From Flavobacterium sp. KACC 22763 (GTDB lineage Bacteria; Bacteroidota; Bacteroidia; Flavobacteriales; Flavobacteriaceae), in the NCBI RefSeq assembly GCF_028736155.1, contig NZ_CP117879.1:1860001-1924000 (forward strand): a DNA stretch of 64,000 nucleotides, given 5' to 3'. The notes beneath the pieces are model-generated. The model was given only the letters and a program-made list of their open reading frames with translations. It was not told where the DNA came from and made no database searches. Below, piece by piece: positions 17,019 through 25,303 of the stretch; position 1 is the first letter of the stretch; every line of letters begins with the position of its first letter. Position numbers and translations under genes: made by a program.

Positions 17019-17999
17019 ATGGGATTTGAATTAAAAAATGATAAAAAGGCGCTTGAAATAGCCTTTGATGAAAATGATTTTAGCAATCACGGCTTCAAAG
17101 AAGACGTTTTTGAAATGAACCTGCCTTTTGGGCAAGTAACGGGCAGGCAATGGCTTTTTGACGGCATCAAGATTCTATATTCTGAAACTAATCTTGACAG
17201 CCCTGTCGAACTGGACTGGAAAGGAGATACGGAATTGGTAGCCATGCATTTTAACCTTCAGGGAAGAACCTCCATCAAACAGGATGGAATGGACAATTCT
17301 TTTGAGCTGAATAAAAATCAGCACAATTTATTCTATGGCACCAATGCTGAAGGCAAAATGAAATTTGATGAATTGCGGATGAAGTCATTTATGATTCAAT
17401 TCGAAAAGAATTCTTTTTTGAGAATGTCCAAAGACGGGAATGAATCCCTTAAAAGGTTTGCCGGCAAAATAGCTTCGGGAACCCCTTCGGCTTTTTCAAA
17501 TTCCAATCTCAATATCAATCTGCCCATACAGACCTGCATCAATTCTATTTTGAATTGTGAGTACTCCAGCGGATTAAAAAGATTGTTTCTTCTATCCAAA
17601 ACAATTGAGCTGCTTGTTCTCCAGGCGGAATCATTCAATGCTTTTCAAAATTCAAAATCCCAATACATAAAACATGATTACGACAAAGAGCGGATCGTAT
17701 TTGCCCGCGATTATCTGGGTAAAAATGTTGAGTCGCCTCCCACACTGGCTGAATTGGCCAAAATAGCAGGAATAAACGAATACAAGCTGAAGCGGGGTTT
17801 TAAAGAAATGTTTAATCAGACAGCCTTCTCCTACCTGTCTGACTTGCGTTTAGAGCTGGCAAAAAACGATCTGCTTGACGGCAGAAAACTGGCTTCTGAA
17901 ATCGCATTTGAATTGGGCTACTATTCATTGCAGCACTTTAGCAATGCATTTAAAAAAAAGTTCGGCATTGCCCCAAGCCAGGTTAGACGCTCTAGATAA
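17019..17999 (+). CDS. AraC family transcriptional regulator
   Basis: 326 residues. The N-terminal two-thirds is an unclassified ligand or dimerisation domain with 'MHFNLQGRTSIKQ'. The last 100 residues carry two helix-turn-helix units: 'TLAELAKIAGINEYKLKRGF' and 'ASEIAFELGYYSLQHFSNAF', then 'KKKFGIAPSQVRR', the standard AraC ending. A good ribosome-binding-like AAGGAG lies seven bases before the ATG, unusual for this phylum. It is transcribed away from the FAD monooxygenase at 15579-16757, which suggests control of that gene in response to its substrate. Confidence 0.92.
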   Translation: MGFELKNDKKALEIAFDENDFSNHGFKEDVFEMNLPFGQVTGRQWLFDGIKILYSETNLDSPVELDWKGDTELVAMHFNLQGRTSIKQDGMDNSFELNKNQHNLFYGTNAEGKMKFDELRMKSFMIQFEKNSFLRMSKDGNESLKRFAGKIASGTPSAFSNSNLNINLPIQTCINSILNCEYSSGLKRLFLLSKTIELLVLQAESFNAFQNSKSQYIKHDYDKERIVFARDYLGKNVESPPTLAELAKIAGINEYKLKRGFKEMFNQTAFSYLSDLRLELAKNDLLDGRKLASEIAFELGYYSLQHFSNAFKKKFGIAPSQVRRSR

Positions 18000-18077
18000 G
18001 TCAGTATAGCTGTTTCTTTATTACATAAAAACACCTGTTCTCACTAACACTAACTGTTCTCAATCTGGGAAAACGCC

Positions 18078-18758
18078 TCATGAAAGCATATAATCCACGA
18101 TGGCCTGCGAATGTATTTTTGCGGTATCAAAAACCGGCACTGCAAAATCATCCTCGCTGATGAGCATTGGGATTTCCGTACAGCCCAGAATGATGCATTC
18201 TGCACCACGGACAACAAGATCATTGGCAATGGCAATATAGCTGGCTTTGGTTTCAGGATTGATAAGTCCAACACCCAGCTCTTCTTTTAGCGTATATTGG
18301 ATATAATCCCTTGTTTCTTCTTTTTCGGGTATCAGCATCTCCAGTCCATGCTCTTGCATCTTGCCGGCATAAAAATCCATCTCCATGGTAAACTTTGTGC
18401 CCAGCAATCCCACTTTTTTAAGCCCCTGCCTCTTCACGGCCTTTGCGGTCTCTTCCCCTATATGGATAATGGGCAGTCTCACGGTTTGCTGAAGCCTGTC
18501 TGCAAAAAGGTGCGCTGTATTGGCGCATAGGGCAATGCCTTCTGCCCCGCTTCTTTTAAGGCTTTCACAGGCCTCCAACAGTAATTCAAAGGAATTTTCC
18601 CAGCTTTTGGCCTGAACATCCCCAAAATTAAGGGAATAGATGATGCACTGGGCGGCATTCAGTCCGCCCAGCCTTGCATTTACACCTTCGTTGATAAACT
18701 TGTAATAATCCAATGTTGACACCCAGCTTATGCCGCCTACCAATCCTATTTTTCTCAT
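18078..18758 (-). CDS. Aspartate/glutamate racemase family protein
   Basis: 226 residues beginning MRKIGLVGGISWVSTLDYY, the usual start of the YgeA-like Asp/Glu racemase family. The first catalytic cysteine is in 'IALCANTAH' (about residue 78) and the second in 'ECIILGCTEIPML' (about 190); both are present, so a two-base cofactor-independent racemase is expected. Substrate (aspartate, glutamate or another amino acid) cannot be fixed. The gene converges with the AraC gene at 17999; the short gap between them has no obvious terminator. No operon partner is evident. Confidence 0.92.
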   Translation of the reverse strand: MRKIGLVGGISWVSTLDYYKFINEGVNARLGGLNAAQCIIYSLNFGDVQAKSWENSFELLLEACESLKRSGAEGIALCANTAHLFADRLQQTVRLPIIHIGEETAKAVKRQGLKKVGLLGTKFTMEMDFYAGKMQEHGLEMLIPEKEETRDYIQYTLKEELGVGLINPETKASYIAIANDLVVRGAECIILGCTEIPMLISEDDFAVPVFDTAKIHSQAIVDYMLS

Positions 18759-19216
18759 GTTTTCTTAATTTATGGCTGTTTAGCCTGCAACTGCCTGCCG
18801 ATTTCAGAGCCGATGCTCTCATTTTAAATGATCATTAAACACATCTCTTCCAAAAGACATAGATAACTTTGGCCGTTTTACGTCTGCTAATTTACACAAA
18901 ATACTGCCTTTTAACCTTGCCCGCAATTTCATCAATATTGTCACCGCGGTCTAGGCATTAGAGAAAATCCGATGGCACGGGGAAGAAAGCTCCAAAAAAA
19001 TATCATCATATAAAATTGATACACAGCTGGCCAAAAAAGATTCCTTCCCCAGTCCGCCATAGATCGGGTAAACCGAAAAGCGGAAAAAACTCCAAAAAAA
19101 AAAAAACAATCTCTCCATTTAAAGCATCCAATGCCGGCAATATTCCATTAATTTTGCACTATACAATCTACACTCTTAGAAAATTCCGAAACATTGCTTC
19201 ATTGGAATTCCTGAAG

Positions 19217-19456
19217 ATGCTGGAAAGCTTAAGAAAAATGAAGAAGTTTGAAATAAAAAAGACAGAGCAGAACCAATGGCTGGTATCCCACAACGAATTC
19301 CCCAGGTTCACCTGTCTTTTTGAAGATAAAAAATTCCATTGCTCAAGGACCATAACAGGGCTTTTGGACCCCACAGGCAGCCCTGAAGAAATACAGCCGC
19401 TCCAGAAAATGGAAAAATGGCTCTCGCGCTACCATATGGACAAAATAAACGGCTGA
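19217..19456 (+). CDS. Small hypothetical protein
   Basis: About 79 residues from the ATG at 19217; the frame stays open 67 codons further upstream, but that part is lysine- and proline-rich low-complexity sequence and unlikely to be translated. The protein is basic with aromatic residues ('NQWLVSHNEFPRFTCLFEDK', 'MEKWLSRYHMDK'). No family recognised. It is isolated between the racemase and HD-hydrolase genes. ATG at 19238 is another possible start. The flanks (18759-19216 and 19457-19688) hold nothing else I can support. Confidence 0.45.
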   Translation: MLESLRKMKKFEIKKTEQNQWLVSHNEFPRFTCLFEDKKFHCSRTITGLLDPTGSPEEIQPLQKMEKWLSRYHMDKING

Positions 19457-19688
19457 AAATTTTGCGCCAACCAATTTCGGCCCGGCACATTTGCCTGATC
19501 CGTGCCCAAAATAGTGCGCCGGAACTTGCTTCGCCAGTCCGCTAACGCTCACGTGCAGCGTATAGCGGGAAGAGCTCATAAAAAAGCATTGCATATGCCT
19601 AAAAAAATCTGAGCCATCGCTTCTCTGGATTTCCCTCCTTCCGATGATTTAACAGGCACTCTCCGATATGAATCTGCTAGTGAAGATT

Positions 19689-20456
19689 TTATGGAGCCAA
19701 TCTGTTATAGTGCTGCAGTTTCATTCTGCCAACCAGGCCATTGAGATAATCCAGCAGCACCAGCCCTTCTTTTTCAGTAATCCTGCCGGCCAAATAGCTG
19801 TTCAATTCATCATTTTCATCGGCATACAGCTTGATTTTTTCCTGATTATTGCCAATGATGCTGAATTCCAGATTCGCAATCCTATCAGCGAGTTTGATTA
19901 TGATTGCATTCTGGTTCAGGACTATTTTTTCATACATTGCCTGTTTCCTTTCTTTCCTGTTTTCCCCCTTGCCATCAGTCAGGGACCATACTATTTCAAA
20001 AATATGTATCCCAAACCTGTCAATTATTTCATCCCTGTCCGTATCTGTATCTTCCAGCACATCATGCAGCCAAGCGCTGCTCCATAAATCGATATTCATT
20101 TCAGTGTCAGGCAAAATGCCATTGCGCAGCAATACGCTAACTGCATTTACAAGGTGCACCTCATAGGGGTATTTTCCATATTTCTGGTTTCCATGCTTTT
20201 CAGCCGCAAAACTTCTGGCCTCATCCACTTTTTTTCCTAATGCCCTTATGGCTGTCTTATAATCCATGGCGTCGCCTTCATCGAGCCAGCCGGAAGCATA
20301 CCTGCTCATAAAAGATTTTAAGGAGCTCAAATCGCCATTCCACCGTCCATTTTGAAAAGATTCCAAAGTGCCTGCAGAATCTCCAATTCTGCCTTCTTTA
20401 ATTCTATAGAGCGTTTCGATGCCGTTGTGGCTGCTGATATAATATTTATACTCCAT
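19689..20456 (-). CDS. HD-domain hydrolase related to (p)ppGpp hydrolases
   Basis: 255 residues. An N-terminal segment of about 75 residues is unfamiliar; then 'ARSFAAEKHGNQKYGKYPYE' gives the first histidine region, 'SSAWLHDVLEDTDTD' the HDxxEDT motif, and 'IIIKLADRIANLE' the final aspartate. This order is that of the RelA/SpoT hydrolase domain and small Mesh1-like hydrolases. No synthetase domain follows, so it would be a stand-alone small alarmone or nucleotide hydrolase. Right before its start lies a 121-base five-base tandem repeat, which may alter its expression. Confidence 0.85.
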   Translation of the reverse strand: MEYKYYISSHNGIETLYRIKEGRIGDSAGTLESFQNGRWNGDLSSLKSFMSRYASGWLDEGDAMDYKTAIRALGKKVDEARSFAAEKHGNQKYGKYPYEVHLVNAVSVLLRNGILPDTEMNIDLWSSAWLHDVLEDTDTDRDEIIDRFGIHIFEIVWSLTDGKGENRKERKQAMYEKIVLNQNAIIIKLADRIANLEFSIIGNNQEKIKLYADENDELNSYLAGRITEKEGLVLLDYLNGLVGRMKLQHYNRLAP

Positions 20457-20484
20457 TTTGGTAAGATTTAATAGAACTTATATT

Positions 20485-20605
20485 TTAGATTAGATTAGAT
20501 TAGATTAGATTAGATTAGATTAGATTATATTAGATTAGATTAGATTAGATTAGATTAGATTATATTAGATTAGATTAGATTAGATTAGATTAGATTAGAT
20601 TAGAT
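20485..20605. repeat. Tandem TTAGA microsatellite upstream of the HD-hydrolase gene
   Basis: About 24 copies of a five-base unit (TTAGA on the plus strand, TCTAA on the coding strand of the HD gene), interrupted twice by TATAT at 20526-20530 and 20561-20565 and fading into TCGGATTGGAT. It begins 29 bases ahead of the ATG at 20456, in the region where its promoter must lie, between that gene and the end of DUF1275. A unit of five is not a multiple of three, but since it is outside the coding sequence, length change would alter promoter spacing or leader length. Confidence 0.95.
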
Positions 20606-20623
20606 CGGATTGGATTTGATCTG

Positions 20624-21352
20624 CTATTGTTTTCTTTTTAATTTGCGCGCAAGCAGGATTACATTTAGCTTAATATTGTCATAAATTAAGCCCGCAAACA
20701 ATATAAGTCCTCCAAGAAATAATGCCTGCAGCCCTATTTTTGAATAAAAAACGCCTCCTGTAATGCCTCCAATGAAAAAAAAGCTGATAATAATTATCCG
20801 CAGCTTAATTGAAGAGGAAAGTTCAGCTTTCCTATTTTGCTCCCTATAAAAGAAAAGCTGGGACAGCTCAATGCCCAAATCGGTAAATAGGCCGGTTAAA
20901 TGGGTGGTTCTCACTACGGAATTTGAGATTCTTGTAACAAAAGAATTCTGCATTCCCATTGCAAAAAGCAGAATAAAGGAAATTAAATTTGGAAAAACGG
21001 CCTTTAAGCCATCTCCAAAGAAGGCAATAAAAAATAAAATTGCAATCTCAATGCAGGCAGGAATAAGATGCACGATATTTTCTCTTTTGCGCACTACCAG
21101 CTCCATTAGAAGGCTCGATGTGAAAGAGCCCATAAAAAAGAAAAATATATAGCCAAAGCACGTCAATGCCGCTAAGAGATCAAGCTTGAAGATTTCATCT
21201 ACAAAAAACGCAAAATGGCCCGTCACATTGGTGGTAAGGGTCTGCACTGAAAAAAAACCTGCCACATTTACCATCCCGGCAACAGACGAGAGAAGGGCGG
21301 CAATTTTTAGATTGTGCCTCAAACTTCTTTTTTTTCCTCGGTGCTTAAACAT
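20624..21352 (-). CDS. DUF1275 (YoaK-like) membrane protein
   Basis: About 242 residues from the ATG at 21352 (MFKHRGKKRS), the start shared with the pseudogene at 10137-10585; the frame is open 43 codons further upstream. Five to six hydrophobic segments are visible, and conserved blocks 'AGMVNVAGFFSVQTLTTNVT' and 'GMQNSFVTRISNSVVRTTHL' with 'TGLFTDLGIELSQLFF' define DUF1275. Function is unknown; the family is thought to be small-molecule transporters. It lies downstream of the Crp/Fnr gene on the same strand and is probably transcribed with it from the palindrome promoter at 22251-22284. Confidence 0.92.
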   Translation of the reverse strand: MFKHRGKKRSLRHNLKIAALLSSVAGMVNVAGFFSVQTLTTNVTGHFAFFVDEIFKLDLLAALTCFGYIFFFFMGSFTSSLLMELVVRKRENIVHLIPACIEIAILFFIAFFGDGLKAVFPNLISFILLFAMGMQNSFVTRISNSVVRTTHLTGLFTDLGIELSQLFFYREQNRKAELSSSIKLRIIIISFFFIGGITGGVFYSKIGLQALFLGGLILFAGLIYDNIKLNVILLARKLKRKQ

Positions 21353-21532
21353 TTCCAGCAGTGCTTTTATAAGTTGGCGAAGCATTACTTTTAAAATGCC
21401 TTTCATTTGTAAATAGGGCAATTTTTCTTTTTGCCTCCTTAACATATTGCTGCAAAGAAGGGGCAGCTTTCCTCTCTTCAAACAAAATTCCGCCCAGCCT
21501 GGCCAGATCAGTTAACCTTCATAGCCTTGCCA

Positions 21533-22216
21533 TCAATAAAAATTGGCTATGCGGATCAATTGCTGGAAATTAACCAGCTGGATCTTGCGCCCTTCCATCC
21601 ATATAAGATTTTCATTCTTAAAATCATGGAGCACCCTTGCCAGAGTTTCATTTACAGTGCCTACCATTTTGGCCAGATCTCCCCTGGAAAGGGTAATAAA
21701 AACATTTTTCTGGCCATCATCTGTTTTATATTTATCATGCAGAATCAATAGGCTAAGCGCCACGCGCTCCCTTACGGTCCGCTGCGATAAAACAGCCATT
21801 AGATTTGCCACCACGCTAAACTCATGGCTGAGGCATTTTAAAAGCAGGCGCGAAAACACTGCAGAATTATTAAGAATATTAAAAAAATCCTCTTTGGATA
21901 TAAATGAAATGACTGAATTTTCAATGGCCACAGCGTTATCTCCATATGCCTTCTCGCTTAGTATGGCCGTATAGCCGAAAAACTCTCCTGAACTGTAGAT
22001 GTAAATAATCTGCTCCCTTCCATCATTATCGACCTTGTGCTTTTTGATCTTGCCTGTCTGAATATAAAAAATGCCTGTAGGCAGCGTCCCTTCGGTAAAT
22101 ACTGTCTGGTTTTTAGCATACTTTCTGCTTTGCATCACCTTTTCAAGCAGGTCCCTATCGCTTTGGGGCAGCTCATTTAAAATATACTGGTTATTGAAGA
22201 TGAATTTTGAAATCAT
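21533..22216 (-). CDS. Crp/Fnr family transcriptional regulator
   Basis: 227 residues: an N-terminal cyclic-nucleotide-binding-like beta roll ('FTEGTLPTGIFYIQTGKIKK', 'IYIYSSGEFFGYTAILSE'), a dimerisation helix, and a C-terminal winged helix with recognition helix 'GTVNETLARVLHDF'. The E..xR pattern matches the FNR helix contacting TTGAT, where FNR has E-x-x-S-R and this protein E-T-L-A-R. Only one cysteine (in 'LLLKCLSHEF') is present and there is no N-terminal cysteine cluster, so oxygen sensing by a 4Fe-4S cluster as in FNR is unlikely; redox, NO or another ligand is possible. Five matching boxes lie in this region, one in its own promoter. Confidence 0.92.
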   Translation of the reverse strand: MISKFIFNNQYILNELPQSDRDLLEKVMQSRKYAKNQTVFTEGTLPTGIFYIQTGKIKKHKVDNDGREQIIYIYSSGEFFGYTAILSEKAYGDNAVAIENSVISFISKEDFFNILNNSAVFSRLLLKCLSHEFSVVANLMAVLSQRTVRERVALSLLILHDKYKTDDGQKNVFITLSRGDLAKMVGTVNETLARVLHDFKNENLIWMEGRKIQLVNFQQLIRIANFY

Positions 22217-22250
22217 AGCTGTATCAAAGCTACAATATTTTTCCCTACTC

Positions 22251-22284
22251 CATATAAAACTTGATTTAAATCAAGTTTTATATG
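22251..22284 (-). promoter_or_regulatory. 34-base perfect palindrome with FNR-type box at the Crp/Fnr promoter
   Basis: Left half CATATAAAACTTGATTT is the exact reverse complement of the right half. The core TTGATTTAAATCAA (22261-22274) is the FNR-type box. On the minus strand TATTGTAG lies 31-38 bases from the centre, the register used by the other sites, and the better consensus TAGCTTTG overlaps it at 36-43. The predicted transcript start is only 5-10 bases before the ATG. Autoregulation by the gene at 21533-22216 is inferred. Confidence 0.85.
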
Positions 22285-22645
22285 CCGTTCCAATCAGCTG
22301 GATCGATTTCGAAACCTTTTGCTTTTGCAGCATTGCCCCCTGAAATGATAAGCCGGCATATGCCGTTGTGCCTTGCAGACCGCTCCGCCGCAAATTTTAA
22401 AAGCTTTAAAGAATCTGCCAATGAAGAAATCTCTAACGTCGCACCTATTGTCCAATGAAAGAGCCATAAGGGAATTTAAAGAAATCCTATCTAATCTGAA
22501 TGCTGGCCGATAAAAACACAGAAAAAACAGCCAGTGCAAGCGCTATAGCTATAAAACTTGGCAGCCGGCAATGCAAAATAAATGCGCTATCATAGCGCAT
22601 AAGGCGAAAGGCTGCCGCCACTGCCAATGCCATATCAGATAATCT

Positions 22646-22686
22646 AAAAAAAAAGGAAAAGCATCAGTTAAACGCTCTTCCTTTTT
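22646..22686 (-). terminator. Terminator of the DUF983 gene
   Basis: On the minus strand AAAAAGGAAGAGC pairs with GCTTTTCCTTTTT followed by a T run, about 20 bases after the end of the gene at 22707. The 360 bases between the palindrome and this terminator hold no supported gene. Confidence 0.75.
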
Positions 22687-22706
22687 CCGGTCAGGAGTTT
22701 TTTAAA

Positions 22707-23108
22707 TTATTCTTTTTTTATTGCCGCTTTCGGATCATAGCAGACAAACATATTGATATAAATATTTCGGGATAATCGCAGCAATATCGGAAACAAAATT
22801 ACCAGCACTGCAGTAATTGCAATAAACGATGTTTTTATTCCAGAATCAAAAATAAGATATGAGATGGCAAAAACAGCAATTCCAACACCGACATTCAACC
22901 CATAGCTTACATACATTGCGCCAAAAAAGAAAGAAGGCTCTATCTGATATCTTAGCCCGCAATGGCTGCACTTCTCATGCATTTTTAAAACAGAGCCCAA
23001 ATGCAGCAGGTTTTTATCCACGTACATATTCCCATTCTGGCATTTAGGGCAGCTTCCCGTTAAAATGCTATTTAATCTGCTTCCTTTCTTCATCTTCGAA
23101 ATATCCAT
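22707..23108 (-). CDS. DUF983 family zinc-ribbon membrane protein
   Basis: 133 residues. An N-terminal zinc ribbon is formed by 'GSCPKCQNGNMY' and 'KCSHCGLRYQIEPSFFFGAM' (two CxxC pairs), followed by two transmembrane helices (about 66-85 and 92-110). This is the standard DUF983 layout, common in Bacteroidota and Alphaproteobacteria, function unknown. The gene is 60 bases downstream of the phnA-like gene on the same strand, with its own terminator after it. Confidence 0.92.
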   Translation of the reverse strand: MDISKMKKGSRLNSILTGSCPKCQNGNMYVDKNLLHLGSVLKMHEKCSHCGLRYQIEPSFFFGAMYVSYGLNVGVGIAVFAISYLIFDSGIKTSFIAITAVLVILFPILLRLSRNIYINMFVCYDPKAAIKKE

Positions 23109-23167
23109 TTAAAGCTCCAAATCCATGAGCCACGGTTTAATTTTAAGTTTATAGATGCCCTGAGGGA

Positions 23168-23746
23168 CTATCTCTTTACAAATTTGGTTAAAATCACGAT
23201 AGCCTGCCCCTCTATTTTCCCTTCGATCTGCTCATGGTTGTCATGGACCAAACGGATGTTTCGAACTGCCGTGCCGACTTTCGCATTTAAAGACGAACCT
23301 TTTACATCCAAATCTTTGATAAGGGTCACCGTATCGCCATTTTGCAGGATATTGCCATTGCTGTCTTTGTGGAAATTAATGGCCCCGTCATCGGTATGGT
23401 CTCCGGCTGCTTTTGCCCATTGCAGATTTTCATCATCCAAATACATCATATCCAGCGCATCGGCTGCCCAGCTTTCATTGCGAAACCGGTTAAGCATGCG
23501 CCATGATACCACCTGCACGGCCGGCACTTCGCTCCACATTGATATTGGCAGAAAATTTTTCCAGAAAGCATCATCCAATTCCTCTTTTTTTTCAATTTGG
23601 CGAAGGCATTTCTCATTGATTAAAATCCAACCGTCCGCCCCTTTATTTTGGGCTGGCGGAACTTCATAAGCAACTAGATTTTTATTGATGTCGCTCAATT
23701 CGCAGACATTTCCGCTTCTCTTTTTTAATAATTCCTCTAATTTCAT
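23168..23746 (-). CDS. PhnA-like protein (YjdM family)
   Basis: 192 residues. The C-terminal 70 residues, from 'GAINFHKDSNGNILQNGDTV' through 'TLIKDLDVKGSSLNAKVGTA' to 'IEGQAIVILTKFVKR', are the PhnA/YjdM domain, an SH3-like fold once linked to phosphonate use but not a proven enzyme of that pathway. The N-terminal part starts MKLEELLKKRSGNVCELSD; the usual paired zinc-ribbon cysteines of YjdM are reduced here, with only C15 and C47 in that region. Same strand as DUF983; possible two-gene unit. Confidence 0.88.
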   Translation of the reverse strand: MKLEELLKKRSGNVCELSDINKNLVAYEVPPAQNKGADGWILINEKCLRQIEKKEELDDAFWKNFLPISMWSEVPAVQVVSWRMLNRFRNESWAADALDMMYLDDENLQWAKAAGDHTDDGAINFHKDSNGNILQNGDTVTLIKDLDVKGSSLNAKVGTAVRNIRLVHDNHEQIEGKIEGQAIVILTKFVKR

Positions 23747-23868
23747 TTTATTTTATTTGGAAATAAAGATTACAGGCTTCTCAGAACATATTCTAAATCC
23801 ATATATCCTTCACAGTCCCTATTTTAATTGATTTTATTTGGCAGCGTTTATAGATTTCATGCCCCAAT

Positions 23869-24465
23869 TTAAGCCGTTTTTCTCCAGAAGCTTAATACCC
23901 CGCCGTGCGAAACGGATTCTAGGCTGAAACTCTTTGGAACCTCTCTGCAATTGCTCCAGTAGGTAACCAGTTTTGTGCCAATGGGAGTTTTCTCCAGCTG
24001 GCCTTTAAGATAAGCCGTATATAGATTATACAGTTCCTCACTTGGATCAATTGATTTGTCAATGCGGGCCGTCAGATCTATATTTTCCTGAAATGAATTG
24101 AAAAAATAGAAAGCGTCATAATCCAAAAAAGATATCTCCATAATATTTGAGTGTATGAATTCTGCATTATCAATCTTATATTTTTCGGCAATTTTCCGCG
24201 ATAATTTTATAAGCGATTCCCTTTGCTCGACCCCATAAAAAATCCCATTGGTTAAAGCGGCCCCCACAAGGCAGAATTTTCCAGCCCCCGAGCCTATATC
24301 CAATACCCTTTTACCAGGTTTGTCCACCAAAAAACCAGCCGCTTTTCTGGCTATTTTTACAGGTGTCCAATGGCGGGCAGCCAGCTTCTTTATCCTAATA
24401 GGGTACACTTGGTTAAACTCGTTATCATCAATAGATCTATTTTGCTTGAGCTGTTCAAAAATCAT
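23869..24465 (-). CDS. Class I SAM-dependent methyltransferase
   Basis: 198 residues. Motif I 'KRVLDIGSGAGKFCLVGAAL' binds S-adenosylmethionine, an acidic residue ending strand two is in 'IFYGVEQRESLI', and 'AEFIHSNIMEI' supplies motif III. An aromatic 'YDAFYFFNSFQENI' takes the place of the usual catalytic motif IV, so the substrate class is not clear. An exact FNR-type box lies about 124 bases upstream with a TATTTTTG -7 element 53-60 bases from its centre, suggesting class I activation by the local Crp/Fnr protein. Confidence 0.88.
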   Translation of the reverse strand: MIFEQLKQNRSIDDNEFNQVYPIRIKKLAARHWTPVKIARKAAGFLVDKPGKRVLDIGSGAGKFCLVGAALTNGIFYGVEQRESLIKLSRKIAEKYKIDNAEFIHSNIMEISFLDYDAFYFFNSFQENIDLTARIDKSIDPSEELYNLYTAYLKGQLEKTPIGTKLVTYWSNCREVPKSFSLESVSHGGVLSFWRKTA

Positions 24466-24588
24466 TTTATAAATACTTTTGCATTTGCTGCAGTTGGCTT
24501 AATTTTCCCTGCTAAATGGAATAATTTGACAAGTGGCAAAAATATAGAGAGTCCCAATATATTTAGCTGATTAATATCTTTATAAAAT

Positions 24589-24602
24589 TTGATTTAAATC
24601 AA
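24589..24602 (-). promoter_or_regulatory. FNR-type operator TTGATTTAAATCAA, upstream of the methyltransferase
   Basis: Exact copy of the box. On the minus strand a perfect TAnnTTTG element (TATTTTTG) starts 53 bases from the box centre, which would place the box near -62, a class I activator position; a weaker TAAATATA sits at the 31-38 register used at the other sites. Confidence 0.7.
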
Positions 24603-24774
24603 AAAAAAGAAGGGGCAGAAAATGTAATTTTAACAGATAATTATAACAGGCCGCTTTGGCAGCCGAATATTATCCATTAGAGATAAATAAATAACCAATG
24701 GCATAAATAGAGGGCGGGATATTTTTAGAATCTGCCCTTATCCCTTAAAGCCGGAAAAGTGCCATCTTCTTTCC

Positions 24775-24860
24775 AGCAGCGCTTCCCCAAAAAGCTTTTC
24801 CAATTAAAGCAAAAGCAGCAAACAGCTTTTTTTTTGGGGATGCCGCAGGATTCAAAAATA
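24775..24860. repeat. Duplicated hairpin element, copy B
   Basis: CCCCAAAAAGC / GCTTTTTTTTTGGGG inverted arms with flanking GCAGCGCTT and GGGGATGCCGCAGGATTC, the counterpart of the element at 10650-10745. With the adjacent small-RNA unit it makes a duplicated block of about 290 bases. Confidence 0.65.
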
Positions 24861-24899
24861 GTTGGCTATAGTTAAAAATGAATTAATAGTAAGATCCCT

Positions 24900-25017
24900 T
24901 GCAAAGAAAACCAGAGATTAAAGAAGCTAAATCTCTGGCGGCAATAATAACAAAAAAGTCTGATTTTTAGCTGTCTGAAATTCTCCTAAAAATCATTCTC
25001 ATTCCCATGAACTTGAG
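24900..25017 (-). ncRNA. Candidate FNR-box-driven small RNA, copy B
   Basis: About 117 bases on the minus strand. The predicted start is 41 bases from the centre of the FNR box at 25052-25065, with TATTTTCG as -7 element in the same register as copy A. The terminator hairpin CCAGAGATT / AATCTCTGG (24911-24938) is followed by TTTTCTTT. TTTGTTATTAT just before the hairpin is shared with copy A, and TTTGTTAT with copy C. A 13-codon frame MGMRMIFRRISDS opens near the start, similar to copy A, so a dual peptide/RNA role is possible. Confidence 0.6.
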
Positions 25018-25051
25018 AAGCGAAAATAGCATAAATATCCGAACTATTTTT

Positions 25052-25065
25052 TTGATTTAAATCAA
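25052..25065 (-). promoter_or_regulatory. FNR-type operator TTGATTTAAATCAA, small-RNA copy B
   Basis: Exact copy of the box, 31 bases from the centre to the first base of TATTTTCG on the minus strand, as for copy A. The box is followed on the minus strand by AAAAATAGTTCGGAT, identical in copy A. Confidence 0.75.
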
Positions 25066-25303
25066 GAATTCCGTCAAAGGATTCCGATTTCAATTATAAA
25101 TCAGCAGCGATATAAGAGCTGCCCTAAATTAAGGCTCCAAAACGCAAAGCCCTTTATTAAGCCCACGGCATTGCCACACTCCTTTCGTTTTATCTTTATA
25201 TTGCACGCATTCTTCGCGTATGCATCTTGATTGAACCGCATTATATTTCCCATTCTCCATTTCAGAAAGGCATTGCAGATGGAAATGCAGACCAATAAAA
25301 AAA

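Noticed and set aside
20485..20605. CRISPR-like array
   Set aside because: Units are five bases with no spacers; it is a microsatellite.
22417..22509. A 30-codon plus-strand frame (MKKSLTSHLLSNERAIREFK...)
   Set aside because: Too short and without homologue or promoter evidence.
25129..25260. A 43-codon cysteine-containing frame (MENGKYNAVQSRCIREECVQ...)
   Set aside because: Composition is suggestive, but no family is known, another frame overlaps it, and it lies in a duplicated decaying block; not claimed as a gene.
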